Assembly: GCA_021777765.1 (NCBI GenBank)
Contig: JAJYDF010000006.1
Location: 1-64,000, forward strand
Direction: 5' to 3'
Origin: Pseudomonadota bacterium
Lineage (GTDB): Bacteria > Pseudomonadota > Gammaproteobacteria > DASZBR01
DNA length: 64,000 bases
Shown here in pieces: positions 17,712-27,133 of this stretch. Position 1 is the first letter of the stretch; each line of letters opens with the position of its first letter. The position numbers and the translations under genes were made by a program. Below the pieces are notes generated by a model that saw nothing but the letters and a program-made list of their open reading frames with translations, ran no database searches and was not told where the DNA came from.

Positions 17712-18386
17712 TTATTTGCCGAGATTTTCCTTTAACCAATTACCTATATCCATAATTTCTTCAGGGCAGACTGTATGAGCCATATTATATTTATGCCAAG
17801 ATGCTGGATATTTCAAATCATGTAGGCGTTTATAAGTCATCTCACCCCATTGCATTGGAATTAACGGATCATGTGTACCATGCGCCAAAAATATGGGAAT
17901 TTGCGCGTTTGCTGCATGAATTTCTCGCGCTAAATTTTCGGGCGCTGGGACAAAGGTAGATAATGCAATAATTCCGCCTAATTGCGCGGGATATCGTAAA
18001 CCCGTGTAAATTGCAATTGCACCACCTTGTGAAAATCCAGCCAAAATGATTTTATTTGATGGAATTCCTTTTGCGAGTTCTTCGCTAATAAGTTGTTCAA
18101 CGGCTTGAGCAGATTCAGTAATACCTTCAACATCTTCTGCTGCGCGATGATCTAACGCTGGAATATCGAACCATGCACGCATGACATAACCATTATTAAT
18201 AGTAACCGCACGCATCGGTGCATGGGGAAAAATATAACGAATGGGCAACTGAGTAATTTGATTAAATTGTGGCACTATAGGCGTGAAATCATGACCATCT
18301 GCACCCAAGCCATGCAAAAAAATAACACTGGCAACGGCTTTTTCTTTTGGTTCAACGATGACAAATTCTAAAGGTTTTGTTGGCAT
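17712..18386 (-). CDS. Carboxylesterase / acyl-protein thioesterase-like hydrolase
   Basis: A 224-residue alpha/beta hydrolase of the phospholipase/carboxylesterase family (EstB, acyl-protein thioesterase-like). Seen are the oxyanion loop VIFLHGLGADGHDF, the nucleophile elbow GFSQGG with Ser as nucleophile, the acid in HGTHDPLIPM and the catalytic His in MAHTVCPEE. The size is typical of the family (about 220). The frame extends upstream but ATG 18386 has GGAG seven bases before it and gives the family N-terminus. The family hydrolyses short-chain esters or lysophospholipids in the cytoplasm; the natural substrate here is unknown. It is divergent from lptM. Confidence 0.92.
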   Translation of the reverse strand: MPTKPLEFVIVEPKEKAVASVIFLHGLGADGHDFTPIVPQFNQITQLPIRYIFPHAPMRAVTINNGYVMRAWFDIPALDHRAAEDVEGITESAQAVEQLISEELAKGIPSNKIILAGFSQGGAIAIYTGLRYPAQLGGIIALSTFVPAPENLAREIHAANAQIPIFLAHGTHDPLIPMQWGEMTYKRLHDLKYPASWHKYNMAHTVCPEEIMDIGNWLKENLGK

Positions 18387-18457
18387 GTAATCTCCGACGA
18401 TATATAGTACTACCCGAATTAAAAATGATGAATAGGTCAATATATATGGGAATTTGC

Positions 18458-18661
18458 ATGAATACAAAAATATTTAGTGTGACTTTGTTAATCACCAGTT
18501 TTTGTTTAATGATTAATATTACTGGTTGCGGTCAATCAGGACCATTGGTTTTACCTAAACCGACTGTTGTAACATCTGGAGCAACATCAACAATGCCTGC
18601 AGCGAATAATAAAACTTCTAACACAGCATCTCCTTCTACTGCTATTAAAACTGTGACCTAA
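18458..18661 (+). CDS. lptM: LptM (YifL)-type small lipoprotein
   Basis: A 67-residue lipoprotein. It has a short basic start, a hydrophobic stretch and the lipobox ITGC with the lipidated Cys at residue 24, followed by GQSGPLVLPKP, which matches the C-G-x-x-GPL-x-x-P signature of YifL/LptM. The rest is Thr/Ser/Ala-rich and disordered. In E. coli the protein helps the LptD/E lipopolysaccharide translocon fold, and yifL likewise lies just upstream of dapF. An in-frame ATG at 18446 is an alternative start. The stop is one base from the lysA start, so the genes are probably co-transcribed. Confidence 0.82.
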   Translation: MNTKIFSVTLLITSFCLMINITGCGQSGPLVLPKPTVVTSGATSTMPAANNKTSNTASPSTAIKTVT

Positions 18662-18662
18662 A

Positions 18663-19946
18663 ATGACAGATTCAGCTTTTTTATATCAACAAAATACATT
18701 ATTTATAGAAAATTGTAGTGTATTAGAAATTGTGAAGGAATTTGGGTCGCCTTGTTATATTTATTCACGTGCAGCGATAGAAAATAAATGGCGACAATTC
18801 AGTGACGAATTACAACATCAACCACACTGTATTTGTTATGCCGTTAAAGCAAATAGTAATTTAGCAATTTTAAATCTTTTAGCACAATTAGGATCGGGTT
18901 TTGATATTGTTTCCATTGGTGAATTAGAGCGTGTATTAGCGGCAGGTGGTAATCCTAAAAAAGTGATTTATTCTGGTGTGGCGAAATCACATGAAGAAAT
19001 AGCGCGTGCATTAAACGCTAATATTTATTGTTTTAATGTCGAATCAATGCCCGAATTGGATCGAATTCAAGCCATTGCTAAACAATTAAATACCGTTGCA
19101 TCCATTGCATTTCGCATCAATCCCGATATTTCAGTTGAAACACATCCTTATATCACAACGGGGTTAATTGAAAATAAATTTGGCATCAGTTTTAAAGAAG
19201 CGCTGACCTATTATGAATATGCAGCAACTTTATCGAATGTGAGAATTGTGGGTATTGCTTGTCATATCGGATCACAATTATTGGATGTCGCACCATTTTG
19301 TGAAGCATTAACAACCCTGCTGAAATTAATTGATTTACTGAAATTACGCGGCATTATTATTGAGCATATCGATATTGGTGGTGGATTAGGTGTGCCATAT
19401 CAAGACAATAAAGCACCAGAAATTAAAGAATATTTACAGGCACTGTTAACGCAATTTGATAAACGAATAGAATCACTCATTTTTGCACCAGGCCGCGCAA
19501 TTGTGGCAAATGCAGGCATTTTAGTGACAAAAATTGAATACATTAAAAAAACACATAATAAATATTTTGCTATTGTGGATGCAGGGATGAATGATTTAGT
19601 GCGTCCAGCATTATATGAAGCTTGGCATAATATTCTTCCAGTGACATTAACAAGTCATAATAAAACACATAAATATGATATTGTTGGGCCAGTTTGTGAA
19701 AGTAGTGATTTTCTTGCAAAAGACAGAGAATTAGCTATTGCTGAAGGTGATTTATTAGCGGTAATGACTGCAGGTGCTTATGGATTTACCATGAGTTCTA
19801 ATTATAATTCACGGCCGCGTGTTGCTGAAATTATGGTCGATGATAAAGCGGCGTATGTGATACGCGCAAGGGAATCAGTGGTAGATTTATATCGTGATGA
19901 AAAATTGTTACCGGAGAAAGTATTTCATGAAAATCCAGTTTACTAA
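18663..19946 (+). CDS. lysA: Diaminopimelate decarboxylase
   Basis: A 427-residue PLP-dependent fold-type III decarboxylase that makes L-lysine from meso-diaminopimelate. The PLP lysine is Lys62 in YAVKANSN. Other family motifs are SGVAKSHEEI, the HIGSQ loop, the glycine-rich DIGGGLGVPY, EPGRAIV-like APGRAIVANAG, and GPVCESSDFLAKDR with the active-site Cys. The length is typical. It lies one base after lptM, and dapF, which makes its substrate, starts 20 bases before its stop. The three genes form a tight operon. Confidence 0.97.
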   Translation: MTDSAFLYQQNTLFIENCSVLEIVKEFGSPCYIYSRAAIENKWRQFSDELQHQPHCICYAVKANSNLAILNLLAQLGSGFDIVSIGELERVLAAGGNPKKVIYSGVAKSHEEIARALNANIYCFNVESMPELDRIQAIAKQLNTVASIAFRINPDISVETHPYITTGLIENKFGISFKEALTYYEYAATLSNVRIVGIACHIGSQLLDVAPFCEALTTLLKLIDLLKLRGIIIEHIDIGGGLGVPYQDNKAPEIKEYLQALLTQFDKRIESLIFAPGRAIVANAGILVTKIEYIKKTHNKYFAIVDAGMNDLVRPALYEAWHNILPVTLTSHNKTHKYDIVGPVCESSDFLAKDRELAIAEGDLLAVMTAGAYGFTMSSNYNSRPRVAEIMVDDKAAYVIRARESVVDLYRDEKLLPEKVFHENPVY

Positions 19947-20757
19947 AATGCATGGTTTGGGCAATGATTTTGTGGTGATTGATAGCACGCACCAAAAAAT
20001 TCAGTTATTTGCGCCACTTATAAAGAAATTAGCGGATCGTCATACGGGGATAGGATTTGATCAGTTATTATTAATTGAGCCTGCGCAACAATCGAACTTA
20101 GATTTTAATTACCGTATTTTTAATGCTGATGGCAGTGAAGTTGCACAGTGTGGTAATGGTGCGCGGTGTTTAGCAAAATTTATTCATGATAAAAAATTAT
20201 CAGATAAAAGTATTATTAATGTAGCAACACAAAATAATATTATGCAATTGTTTTATGAAAATAATGATCGCATTAAAGTATCGTTAGGCGTGCCAAGATT
20301 TGATCCAAAATTGATTCCCATTAATGCAGAGCGGGAATCTATATTACATTCTCTTTTTGTTGCCGGTGAAGAGTTTAAATTTTTTGCATTATCTGTAGGA
20401 AATCCTCATGCCATTATTGTAGTGAATGATGTGCAAAAAGCGCCCGTTTCTCTCGTTGGAAATGCATTTGCTAAAAATGCATTTTTCCCTGAAGGTGTGA
20501 ATGTTAATTTTATGCAAATTATCGATAAAAATAATATTAAATTGCGTGTTTACGAGAGGGGTGTTGGTGAAACTCAATCGTGTGGCAGTGGTGCTTGCGC
20601 ATCTGTTGTTGCTGGTCAGAAAATGAATTTGTTAAATGAAACTGTCAAAGTCAGTTTGATAGGCGGTGAGTTAAATGTCAGTTGGAAAGGTGATGGTGAG
20701 GTTGTGTATTTAACTGGAGATGCTGAAACTGTGTTTGATGGTGTGATCGAGATTTAA
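19927..20757 (+). CDS. dapF: Diaminopimelate epimerase
   Basis: A 276-residue cofactor-free epimerase that interconverts LL- and meso-diaminopimelate for lysine and peptidoglycan. It has MKIQFTKMHGLGNDFVVID at the N-terminus and the two catalytic cysteines Cys75 (AQCGNGARC) and Cys219 (QSCGSGACA). The frame is open upstream to 19894, but ATG 19927 has GGAGAA upstream and matches the family N-terminus. It overlaps the lysA 3' end by 20 bases, which suggests translational coupling. Confidence 0.97.
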   Translation: MKIQFTKMHGLGNDFVVIDSTHQKIQLFAPLIKKLADRHTGIGFDQLLLIEPAQQSNLDFNYRIFNADGSEVAQCGNGARCLAKFIHDKKLSDKSIINVATQNNIMQLFYENNDRIKVSLGVPRFDPKLIPINAERESILHSLFVAGEEFKFFALSVGNPHAIIVVNDVQKAPVSLVGNAFAKNAFFPEGVNVNFMQIIDKNNIKLRVYERGVGETQSCGSGACASVVAGQKMNLLNETVKVSLIGGELNVSWKGDGEVVYLTGDAETVFDGVIEI

Positions 20758-20771
20758 ATCTCATTATTTTT

Positions 20772-20800
20772 CCCTTCTTCCGCAACCGGGAGAAGGAAAA
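20772..20800. repeat. REP-like palindrome, partial copy
   Basis: CCCTTCTTCCGCAACCGGGAGAAGG keeps only the hairpin half of the REP-like element, with stem mismatches. It lies between the convergent dapF and U-box genes. Confidence 0.65.
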
Positions 20801-20831
20801 ATTACCGTAATTATGCTTTATAAACTCCAAA

Positions 20832-23543
20832 TTATCTTATTTGAAACGAAGGCTCGCTTGCTGCTTTTTTATTTTCTGATGGTAAAGCGGTCTCTGTATT
20901 CTCAATTTTTTGTCGTTTTTCAATCGTGCCCTCTATATTACTATTTAATGTTGTTTGTAATGATTGAGCTAATAATAGCGTAGTAGAGTCACGTTTATTA
21001 CTTTTTGATTCCTCATTCATGGATTGATCGGCGCTAACAGTTTCAGAATGAGTCAGAGGTGGTGTTTTTTGAGTTTCTAATTGGTTAATTCGGTTCTTTA
21101 TGGCATTTAATAACAATTTTCCACCATCTGATTCAGGATATGATTTTTCAATATGATCATAAATTTTTTGTAGATAAGCTATGTCATCGAAAATATTGAT
21201 AATGAGTTGATTGAGGTCACTATTCATAGCTCTTATAAGGATTGACATAAAATCAAACTTTTGTTTGTAGGGCAGCTGTATAGATTTTATTGCATGTTGA
21301 GACATTAAATTGATTATTTTATTTAAATTAGTCATACATAATGTGAGCAAGCTTTTATCTTTGCAAAACGCAGTTCCAGCAACTGCAAGCGTTAAAATAT
21401 TATACTGACCTTCTGTTAGTTTAATATAGGCTTTTGTAACATTATCGCTAACATGTGTTTGTGAAAAAATGTCGATAATTTTATCTTTATTGTTTGATGA
21501 GATACAGTAGTCAAATACTTCAACTAAACAGTGCATAATTGCAAAACGGGCTAGCTTAAACATATCAAATGTCACTGATGGTTGTTGTTTAATAAGCGCC
21601 AAGATACGCTTTTCTATGACTTGTAAAATTATTGTATATTTAGTGTAATCAATCTTAAATGCGGTAGTATATAAATTTTCAACTGCTAAAATCATTAAAT
21701 CTATATCACTAAATGAATTTATTAAGAGGTCGATTAAATTCTGATTGCTATAAGACAGGGTAGAATATATCGGTTCATAAGATACCGGTAATTTTAATAA
21801 TTCATGAATTTTTTCACCTACCGTGGTTATAAGAAAACTGATAATATCAGCGTGTTTATTCAGTCTAATTGCTACCTGAATAGTAGTTAATTTTAAATTT
21901 ACCTCACGTTTAACATGGGCTTGTGCTTCAAATATAAGTTGTGATGATTGTTCTATTCCTAACTGGGTTGCACAATATTGTAATGGTGCCAATTCATTGC
22001 TTTCCAATGCAATTGAAAATATGGTTACATTCCATCTATTTTTGGCTAACAAAGCGGTAGAAAATTGCTCGGGTGTAAGAATTTTTTCATCTAATATTTG
22101 TTTGCAAAAATCAATTTTATTTTTGGCGATTAAATAATGAATGCCATTACAATATTCTTTATGGGATTCATGCCAAGTGCAAAATATTGCTTGTGCGGCA
22201 TGATCTTTTAATAATTTAAAATAAGCTAACGCTTTTGCATTATTATCATTGCAATATGCGGAATGTATTTGATTAGTGTAACGAATGGTTGTATTTGATA
22301 TGTTTAACTCAGATCGATTTCTCAATTCAACTCTTTGCTTTTGCTCTTGATGCGGTTTTAAGATTGCATCATTGATGGTTTGTTGAGAGCAATGCTCTGC
22401 TAATTTATTTACATTATCAATATTATTATTAGCAAGGCAAAGTTCAAGTAAACTGATGGTGGTGTTTTTATCATGATAAGTTAAGGGTTTTAATAAAATC
22501 TGTTCAATACTCTGTGGGCACCTTTCTTTTAATAATGCTAAAGTTTCGGAAATATCTGCATCTGGGAACTCCTCAAGCAAGGAGTGTAATATGCCATAAA
22601 TGATGATTTTATAAGAGTGTTCTGAATCATCTTCAGCTTGATCTTCCTCTACAATGGTTTCCTCACATTCAGCATTAATCATTTGATCCTGTTCATCATT
22701 GTTAAAAAAATCAAGGACTTTTTTAGCAACTTCAAAATGATGGGATAGCCAAAAGGTCTGAAAAATATTGAATTCATTTTCATTTTTTTGTTGAAAAAGA
22801 GATTTGCATTTGTCAGTGCCAAGAAATTTGACCGTCATATCAAAAAATTCAATAGGTAATTTCTTTTGTTCGGCTAGAATATAAAATATATTGCAATAAT
22901 CTTGATCATTTATGTCTATTTTTTGAGTGCATAGTTCTAATCCGGTTTTTTCTAATTCTGGAAACTGATTTAATAGTGCAAAAAACACATAGAATTTTTG
23001 GTTATTATAAGCGGTTTTTAGATACATATTTAAATCAGATAAATCAATCTCACTTAATGCATTCGGATTTGTTTCTATTGTAGTTCGTAAATGTTCTGCA
23101 AAAAGGGGATCTGAAGATGATAAAGACTTTTCGATTAATCGTCTGATAGGATTTGGTACATAAACATTCTGTTTAAAATCAGGGTGTTGTTGCAAAAATT
23201 GTTGTGTCAATTTTGATGCATGATGATTGGGGATGATGATATTTTTGTCTAAAGGTGCGCGTGTATTTGGACTGATAGGATTTTCACTTGCTAATAATGT
23301 TTTTGCGTATTCAAGCTCGTATGTGAATCCATCAGATAAAACAACGGGTTCGCAAAAAATGAGTTGTGACAGGACGCATATATAGTCTGCTGAAATATTT
23401 TTATTGTTATCTTGTGACACAGTTAATGGTTGTTTAACGGGTGCTTGATTTTCTGCTGTAATGTTTACATGGGCATTATTAACAGAGGGTTCATTCGTTG
23501 ATACGGATGATTCGTGGATAGCTTCTAGTGGTGATGTATTCAT
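20832..23543 (-). CDS. U-box domain protein, probable E3 ubiquitin-ligase effector
   Basis: A 903-residue protein with a eukaryote-type U-box near residues 52-120. It reads SADYICVLSQLIFCEPVVLS, then DGFTYELEYAKTLL, PISPNTRAPLDKN and IIPNHHASKLTQQFL. This matches the U-box order (x-x-F-x-C-P-I..., DPV, G-x-T-Y-[DE], P-x-[ST]-x-x-P-L, PN-x-x-[LK]). U-boxes fold like RING domains without zinc and recruit ubiquitin-charged E2 enzymes. Free-living bacteria have no ubiquitin system, so it must act in a host cell, as Legionella LubX and GobX do. Residues 130-850 look like helical repeats, perhaps for substrate binding. An acidic stretch lies near 310-320 (EEDQAEDDSE). There is no signal peptide. 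The start is ATG 23543; a TTG 18 bases upstream is less likely. Confidence 0.85.
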   Translation of the reverse strand: MNTSPLEAIHESSVSTNEPSVNNAHVNITAENQAPVKQPLTVSQDNNKNISADYICVLSQLIFCEPVVLSDGFTYELEYAKTLLASENPISPNTRAPLDKNIIIPNHHASKLTQQFLQQHPDFKQNVYVPNPIRRLIEKSLSSSDPLFAEHLRTTIETNPNALSEIDLSDLNMYLKTAYNNQKFYVFFALLNQFPELEKTGLELCTQKIDINDQDYCNIFYILAEQKKLPIEFFDMTVKFLGTDKCKSLFQQKNENEFNIFQTFWLSHHFEVAKKVLDFFNNDEQDQMINAECEETIVEEDQAEDDSEHSYKIIIYGILHSLLEEFPDADISETLALLKERCPQSIEQILLKPLTYHDKNTTISLLELCLANNNIDNVNKLAEHCSQQTINDAILKPHQEQKQRVELRNRSELNISNTTIRYTNQIHSAYCNDNNAKALAYFKLLKDHAAQAIFCTWHESHKEYCNGIHYLIAKNKIDFCKQILDEKILTPEQFSTALLAKNRWNVTIFSIALESNELAPLQYCATQLGIEQSSQLIFEAQAHVKREVNLKLTTIQVAIRLNKHADIISFLITTVGEKIHELLKLPVSYEPIYSTLSYSNQNLIDLLINSFSDIDLMILAVENLYTTAFKIDYTKYTIILQVIEKRILALIKQQPSVTFDMFKLARFAIMHCLVEVFDYCISSNNKDKIIDIFSQTHVSDNVTKAYIKLTEGQYNILTLAVAGTAFCKDKSLLTLCMTNLNKIINLMSQHAIKSIQLPYKQKFDFMSILIRAMNSDLNQLIINIFDDIAYLQKIYDHIEKSYPESDGGKLLLNAIKNRINQLETQKTPPLTHSETVSADQSMNEESKSNKRDSTTLLLAQSLQTTLNSNIEGTIEKRQKIENTETALPSENKKAASEPSFQIR

Positions 23544-23690
23544 GATAATTTTTAAACACAATATAGATATAATAATAATTTAATAAATTTCGGGTGGTGA
23601 ATTATACATGAAACCTTAATTAATGCAATATCAATAGTGCGATCCTATTTTTTCATCAGCACAGAGAAAAATAGATCGAATGCCACATAG

Positions 23691-24878
23691 TTAATAAATT
23701 CTGGCGAAAATTGCTTTTAAATATTGAGTTTCAAGTATAGCTGGGTGAATTGGATGATCAGGACCTTGATGACCTAGTTCAATTATTTGTAATGTTTTAT
23801 TTCTTGCTAAACTGGTGCTACGTAAAATATCAATCAAAGTATTTTGATCTAAATGCTGTGAACAAGATGCAGAAATTAAAATGCTATCTGGCCTTAACAA
23901 TTGCATCGCTAAATCATTAATACGCCGATAAGCGATCAGCCCTTCTTTAATATCTTTTTTACGTTTAATAAATGCAGGCGGATCCAAAATAATAACATCA
24001 AATTGCTCTTTAGCATTTTTTAAATGAGTTAATGCTTTGAAGGCGTCATCATGAATAATTTTAATTTTGTCTGAAACATGATTTAATTTTGCATTAAATT
24101 CAACTTGCGATAATGCTGGCATAGAACTATCAATAACATTGACCTCTTTTGCACCTGCAACGGCAGCTTGTATAGCCCAAGCTCCCGCATAGCAAAACAC
24201 ATCTAATACGCGTTTATCTTTAACATATTTCATCATATTAACGCGATTTATGCGGTGATCATAAAACCATCCTGTCTTTTGGCCTTGCCAGATGTTGGTT
24301 TGAAATTGGGTATTATTTTCTTCAAGTATTATTTCTTTCGGTGGCTCACCATGCAAGGGCTCCACATAATCAGGCAAATTTTCTAATTTACGTGCATTAG
24401 AGTCGTTGCGTAATAAAATGGCGGTGGGTTTTAACAGTGTTATTAATGCTTGTTTGATAACTGGCAATAATAATTCTATACCAGCAGTATTTGCTTGTAC
24501 TACTAAGACATCATTAAATCGATCAATTATTAATCCAGGTATATTATCACTATCACCATACACTATGCGATAAAATGGTTGTTTAAATAATCTCTCTCTG
24601 AGTGTTAACGCAGATTTAAAGCGCTCAATAAAAAACGTGTCATCAATTGTTGCATTTATTTCTCTTTGTAATAAACGCACACTGATTAATGAATTAGGAT
24701 TAATGTATCCAGTGCCTATTGTTTTATTTTGATGATCGAAGATATTGACCAATTGTCCTGATGCAAATTGATTTAATGGCGTTACACTGGTATTTATTTC
24801 ATTACTATAAATCCACAAGTGTCCACCTCGAATTCTGCGGTCTTCATTTTTTTTCAATTGTAATGATGGGTATAACAT
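23691..24878 (-). CDS. rlmI: 23S rRNA (cytosine-C5)-methyltransferase RlmI family
   Basis: A 395-residue class I SAM methyltransferase matching RlmI (396 in E. coli), which makes m5C1962 in 23S rRNA. An N-terminal PUA domain (residues 1-75, RRIRGGHLWIYSNEI) is followed by the family segment YGDSDNIPGLIIDRF. Then come the SAM motif VLDVFCYAGAWAIQAA, the acidic VIDSS, DVIILDPPAFIK and the catalytic SASCSQHL. All hallmarks are present. The start is at the ATG at 24878. It is divergent from pgk. Confidence 0.92.
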   Translation of the reverse strand: MLYPSLQLKKNEDRRIRGGHLWIYSNEINTSVTPLNQFASGQLVNIFDHQNKTIGTGYINPNSLISVRLLQREINATIDDTFFIERFKSALTLRERLFKQPFYRIVYGDSDNIPGLIIDRFNDVLVVQANTAGIELLLPVIKQALITLLKPTAILLRNDSNARKLENLPDYVEPLHGEPPKEIILEENNTQFQTNIWQGQKTGWFYDHRINRVNMMKYVKDKRVLDVFCYAGAWAIQAAVAGAKEVNVIDSSMPALSQVEFNAKLNHVSDKIKIIHDDAFKALTHLKNAKEQFDVIILDPPAFIKRKKDIKEGLIAYRRINDLAMQLLRPDSILISASCSQHLDQNTLIDILRSTSLARNKTLQIIELGHQGPDHPIHPAILETQYLKAIFARIY

Positions 24879-25027
24879 GTACTACTCCAGTTTTGTGACT
24901 CAAAGAAAAGAAAAATTCTAAGTGTTACCTCAGGCAATCATTTTAAACGGTAAAATCCGATTCGCAACATTCATATAAAATGGTATATATTATCGCTTCT
25001 TTATGGGTGATTATCGAGGAATAAGTG

Positions 25028-26206
25028 ATGCAAGTAATAAAAATGACCGATCTGAATTTAAATAATCAGCGGGTGTTAATCCGTGAAGATTTTAATGTAC
25101 CTATGCAAGATGGCAAAATTGCCAATAATGCGAGAATTATTGCAGCATTGCCTACCATAAAATTAGCTTTGGAGGCAAAAGTACAGATCATATTAATTTC
25201 CCACTTAGGTCGTCCAGAAGAAGGACAATATCAAGCAGAATTTTCTCTTAAACCGGTTGCTGATGAATTAGCGCGATTGTTAAATCATCCTGTGACATTA
25301 CAAAAAGATTGGTTAAATGGGGTGAATGTAGCAGCGGGTGACATAGTGCTGTGTGAAAATGTGCGATTTAATAAAGGTGAAAAAAAGAACGATGAAACAC
25401 TCGCAAAAAAAATGGCAGCTTTATGTGATGTTTTTGTAATGGATGCATTTGGTACCGCGCATCGCGCAGAAGCATCGACTTATGGAGTTGCACAATTTGC
25501 AAAAGTGGCTTGTGCAGGTCCTTTGTTAATTGCTGAATTAACTGCATTAGAAAAAGCATTAATTCAACCGAAACATCCTGTGGTAGCCATTGTTGGTGGT
25601 TCCAAAGTTTCAACAAAATTAGAAGTATTAAATGCATTAATTGAAAAAGTCGATACGTTAATTGTCGGTGGTGGTATTGCAAATACATTTATTGCTGCAG
25701 CTGGGTTGCCCATTGGTAAATCATTATATGAGTCATCTTTTATTCCCGAAGCGCAACGATTATTACAATTTGCAAAACAAAATAATAAACAAATATTATT
25801 ACCCAGTGATGTTGTCGTTGCCGCAGAATTTTCTGCTAATTCGCCTGCGCAAATTAAATCAACAAAAGATGTTTCTGCTGCAGACATGATTCTTGATATT
25901 GGTCCAGATACAGCAGAGCATTATGAATCTTATTTAAAAAATGCCGGCACAATTATTTGGAATGGTCCTGTGGGTGTTTTCGAATTTCCTGCATTTGCAT
26001 ACGGTACTCGAAAGCTCACATTAGCTATTGCGCACAGTAATGCATATTCTCTTGCTGGTGGTGGCGATACTGTTGCAGCGATTGAACAATTTAATGTCGC
26101 AGATAAAATTTCTTATATTTCTACAGGCGGTGGGGCGTTTTTGGAATTTGTTGAAGGTAAGAAGTTACCTGCTGTGGCCATCTTAGAAGAAAGAGCGAAA
26201 GATTAA
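25028..26206 (+). CDS. pgk: Phosphoglycerate kinase
   Basis: A 392-residue glycolytic enzyme that transfers phosphate from 1,3-bisphosphoglycerate to ADP. Seen are [14 protein letters not shown] (substrate-binding Asp/Asn), [45 protein letters not shown], and the nucleotide-binding GGGDTVAA and [14 protein letters not shown] three bases earlier is in frame; ATG 25028 gives [11 protein letters not shown], matching the E. coli N-terminus, with GAGG upstream. In relatives pgk is directly followed by pyk and fba. Here about 3.9 kb of other genes separates pgk from pyk. Confidence 0.98.
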   Translation: MQVIKMTDLNLNNQRVLIREDFNVPMQDGKIANNARIIAALPTIKLALEAKVQIILISHLGRPEEGQYQAEFSLKPVADELARLLNHPVTLQKDWLNGVNVAAGDIVLCENVRFNKGEKKNDETLAKKMAALCDVFVMDAFGTAHRAEASTYGVAQFAKVACAGPLLIAELTALEKALIQPKHPVVAIVGGSKVSTKLEVLNALIEKVDTLIVGGGIANTFIAAAGLPIGKSLYESSFIPEAQRLLQFAKQNNKQILLPSDVVVAAEFSANSPAQIKSTKDVSAADMILDIGPDTAEHYESYLKNAGTIIWNGPVGVFEFPAFAYGTRKLTLAIAHSNAYSLAGGGDTVAAIEQFNVADKISYISTGGGAFLEFVEGKKLPAVAILEERAKD

Positions 26207-26297
26207 TAATTTTTATACGTTTTTGCTAAAGTGATAAATGATTTTAGTTAATAATGTCTTCATGCTAGGTTAAAAAATATTGAGATAAGTCTAAATT

Positions 26298-26834
26298 ATG
26301 AATAAAAAATGCCACATAACAGATTATGAGTTTAAGTTAACAGATAAATTCTTTTTTGATACCAATATTTGGTTTTATTTAATTGGCCCTACTGAAAATC
26401 CAGATAAAAATGCACATATATATATGTCCGCTTTGGAAAAAATGCAGCAGAGCGAATGTAAGATTTATATAGATGTTATTGTCTTATCTGAATTTATCAA
26501 CAGATATGCTAAATATTTGGCATTGAAAGAATTTAATATTGATGTGCATCAATATGAAAAATTTCGTGAAAATAAACAATTTAAAGTTGTTTCATCAGCA
26601 GTAAATAACGCATGCAAAAAAATATTAGCGATAGCAGAGCGAATATCAAGTGATTTTGAATCAGTGGTGCTTAATGAAATTCTTTCTCTTTATTCAGATA
26701 ATAAAGCTGATTTTAATGATCAAATATTAGAAAATATATGTATTACTAATAATTTGAAATTGGTTACTCATGATATTGATTTTAAACAGGCAAAATGTGA
26801 AATATTAACCGCGAATTATAAATTATTGCATTAA
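26298..26834 (+). CDS. PIN-domain protein, possible ribonuclease toxin
   Basis: A 178-residue protein with the PIN nuclease acidic constellation: Asp21 (FFFDTNIWFYL), Glu65 (VLSEFINR), Asp138/Asp141 (KADFNDQIL) and Asp159/Asp161 (THDIDF). PIN proteins are Mg-dependent ribonucleases and often the toxin of VapBC-type modules. No antitoxin-like frame is seen directly before or after it; the 91 bases upstream are too short. It could be an orphan toxin, an immunity-linked protein or a housekeeping PIN protein. It sits with hipBA between pgk and pyk, which looks like an inserted defence or maintenance segment. Confidence 0.8.
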   Translation: MNKKCHITDYEFKLTDKFFFDTNIWFYLIGPTENPDKNAHIYMSALEKMQQSECKIYIDVIVLSEFINRYAKYLALKEFNIDVHQYEKFRENKQFKVVSSAVNNACKKILAIAERISSDFESVVLNEILSLYSDNKADFNDQILENICITNNLKLVTHDIDFKQAKCEILTANYKLLH

Positions 26835-26993
26835 AATCCATGAGAATTTTATAAGAAAATAGTCAAAGGCTTATTATATCCAGATACAGCAAATGCTATC
26901 TCGCAAAAGGAGATGCGATTATGAGTATGTATCTACTGACTAACTCCATGTTTGAAATCTATCCTCGATCAAAAAGAGGTTCTCCTTCAATAT

Positions 26994-27109
26994 TGCTATG
27001 TTTAATAAAACAAACTTATAAGTTTTATATGTTGCTTATAATAAACTTTTGATAGGGTAATTGCCGGTTTTATCATTATATGCTATGTTTAATTAAGGCA
27101 ACTTATAAA
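26994..27109 (+). promoter_or_regulatory. Direct repeats upstream of hipB, candidate operator
   Basis: Two imperfect copies of a ~28-base sequence: TTGCTATGTTTAATAAAACA, continuing AACTTATAA (26994-27021), and ATGCTATGTTTAATTAAGGC, continuing AACTTATAA (27081-27109). The first runs into the palindrome AACTTATAAGTT (27013-27024). They occupy the 299-base gap between the PIN gene and hipB, where HipB-type repressors usually autoregulate. Operator function is inferred. Confidence 0.45.
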
Positions 27110-27133
27110 CTATTTAAGTGGATTGAAATAAAC

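Noticed and set aside
26921..27052. Short frame of about 43 codons upstream of hipB as a possible antitoxin of the PIN protein
   Set aside because: No DNA-binding motif, and it runs through the direct repeats that look like operator DNA; no ribosome-binding site of note.
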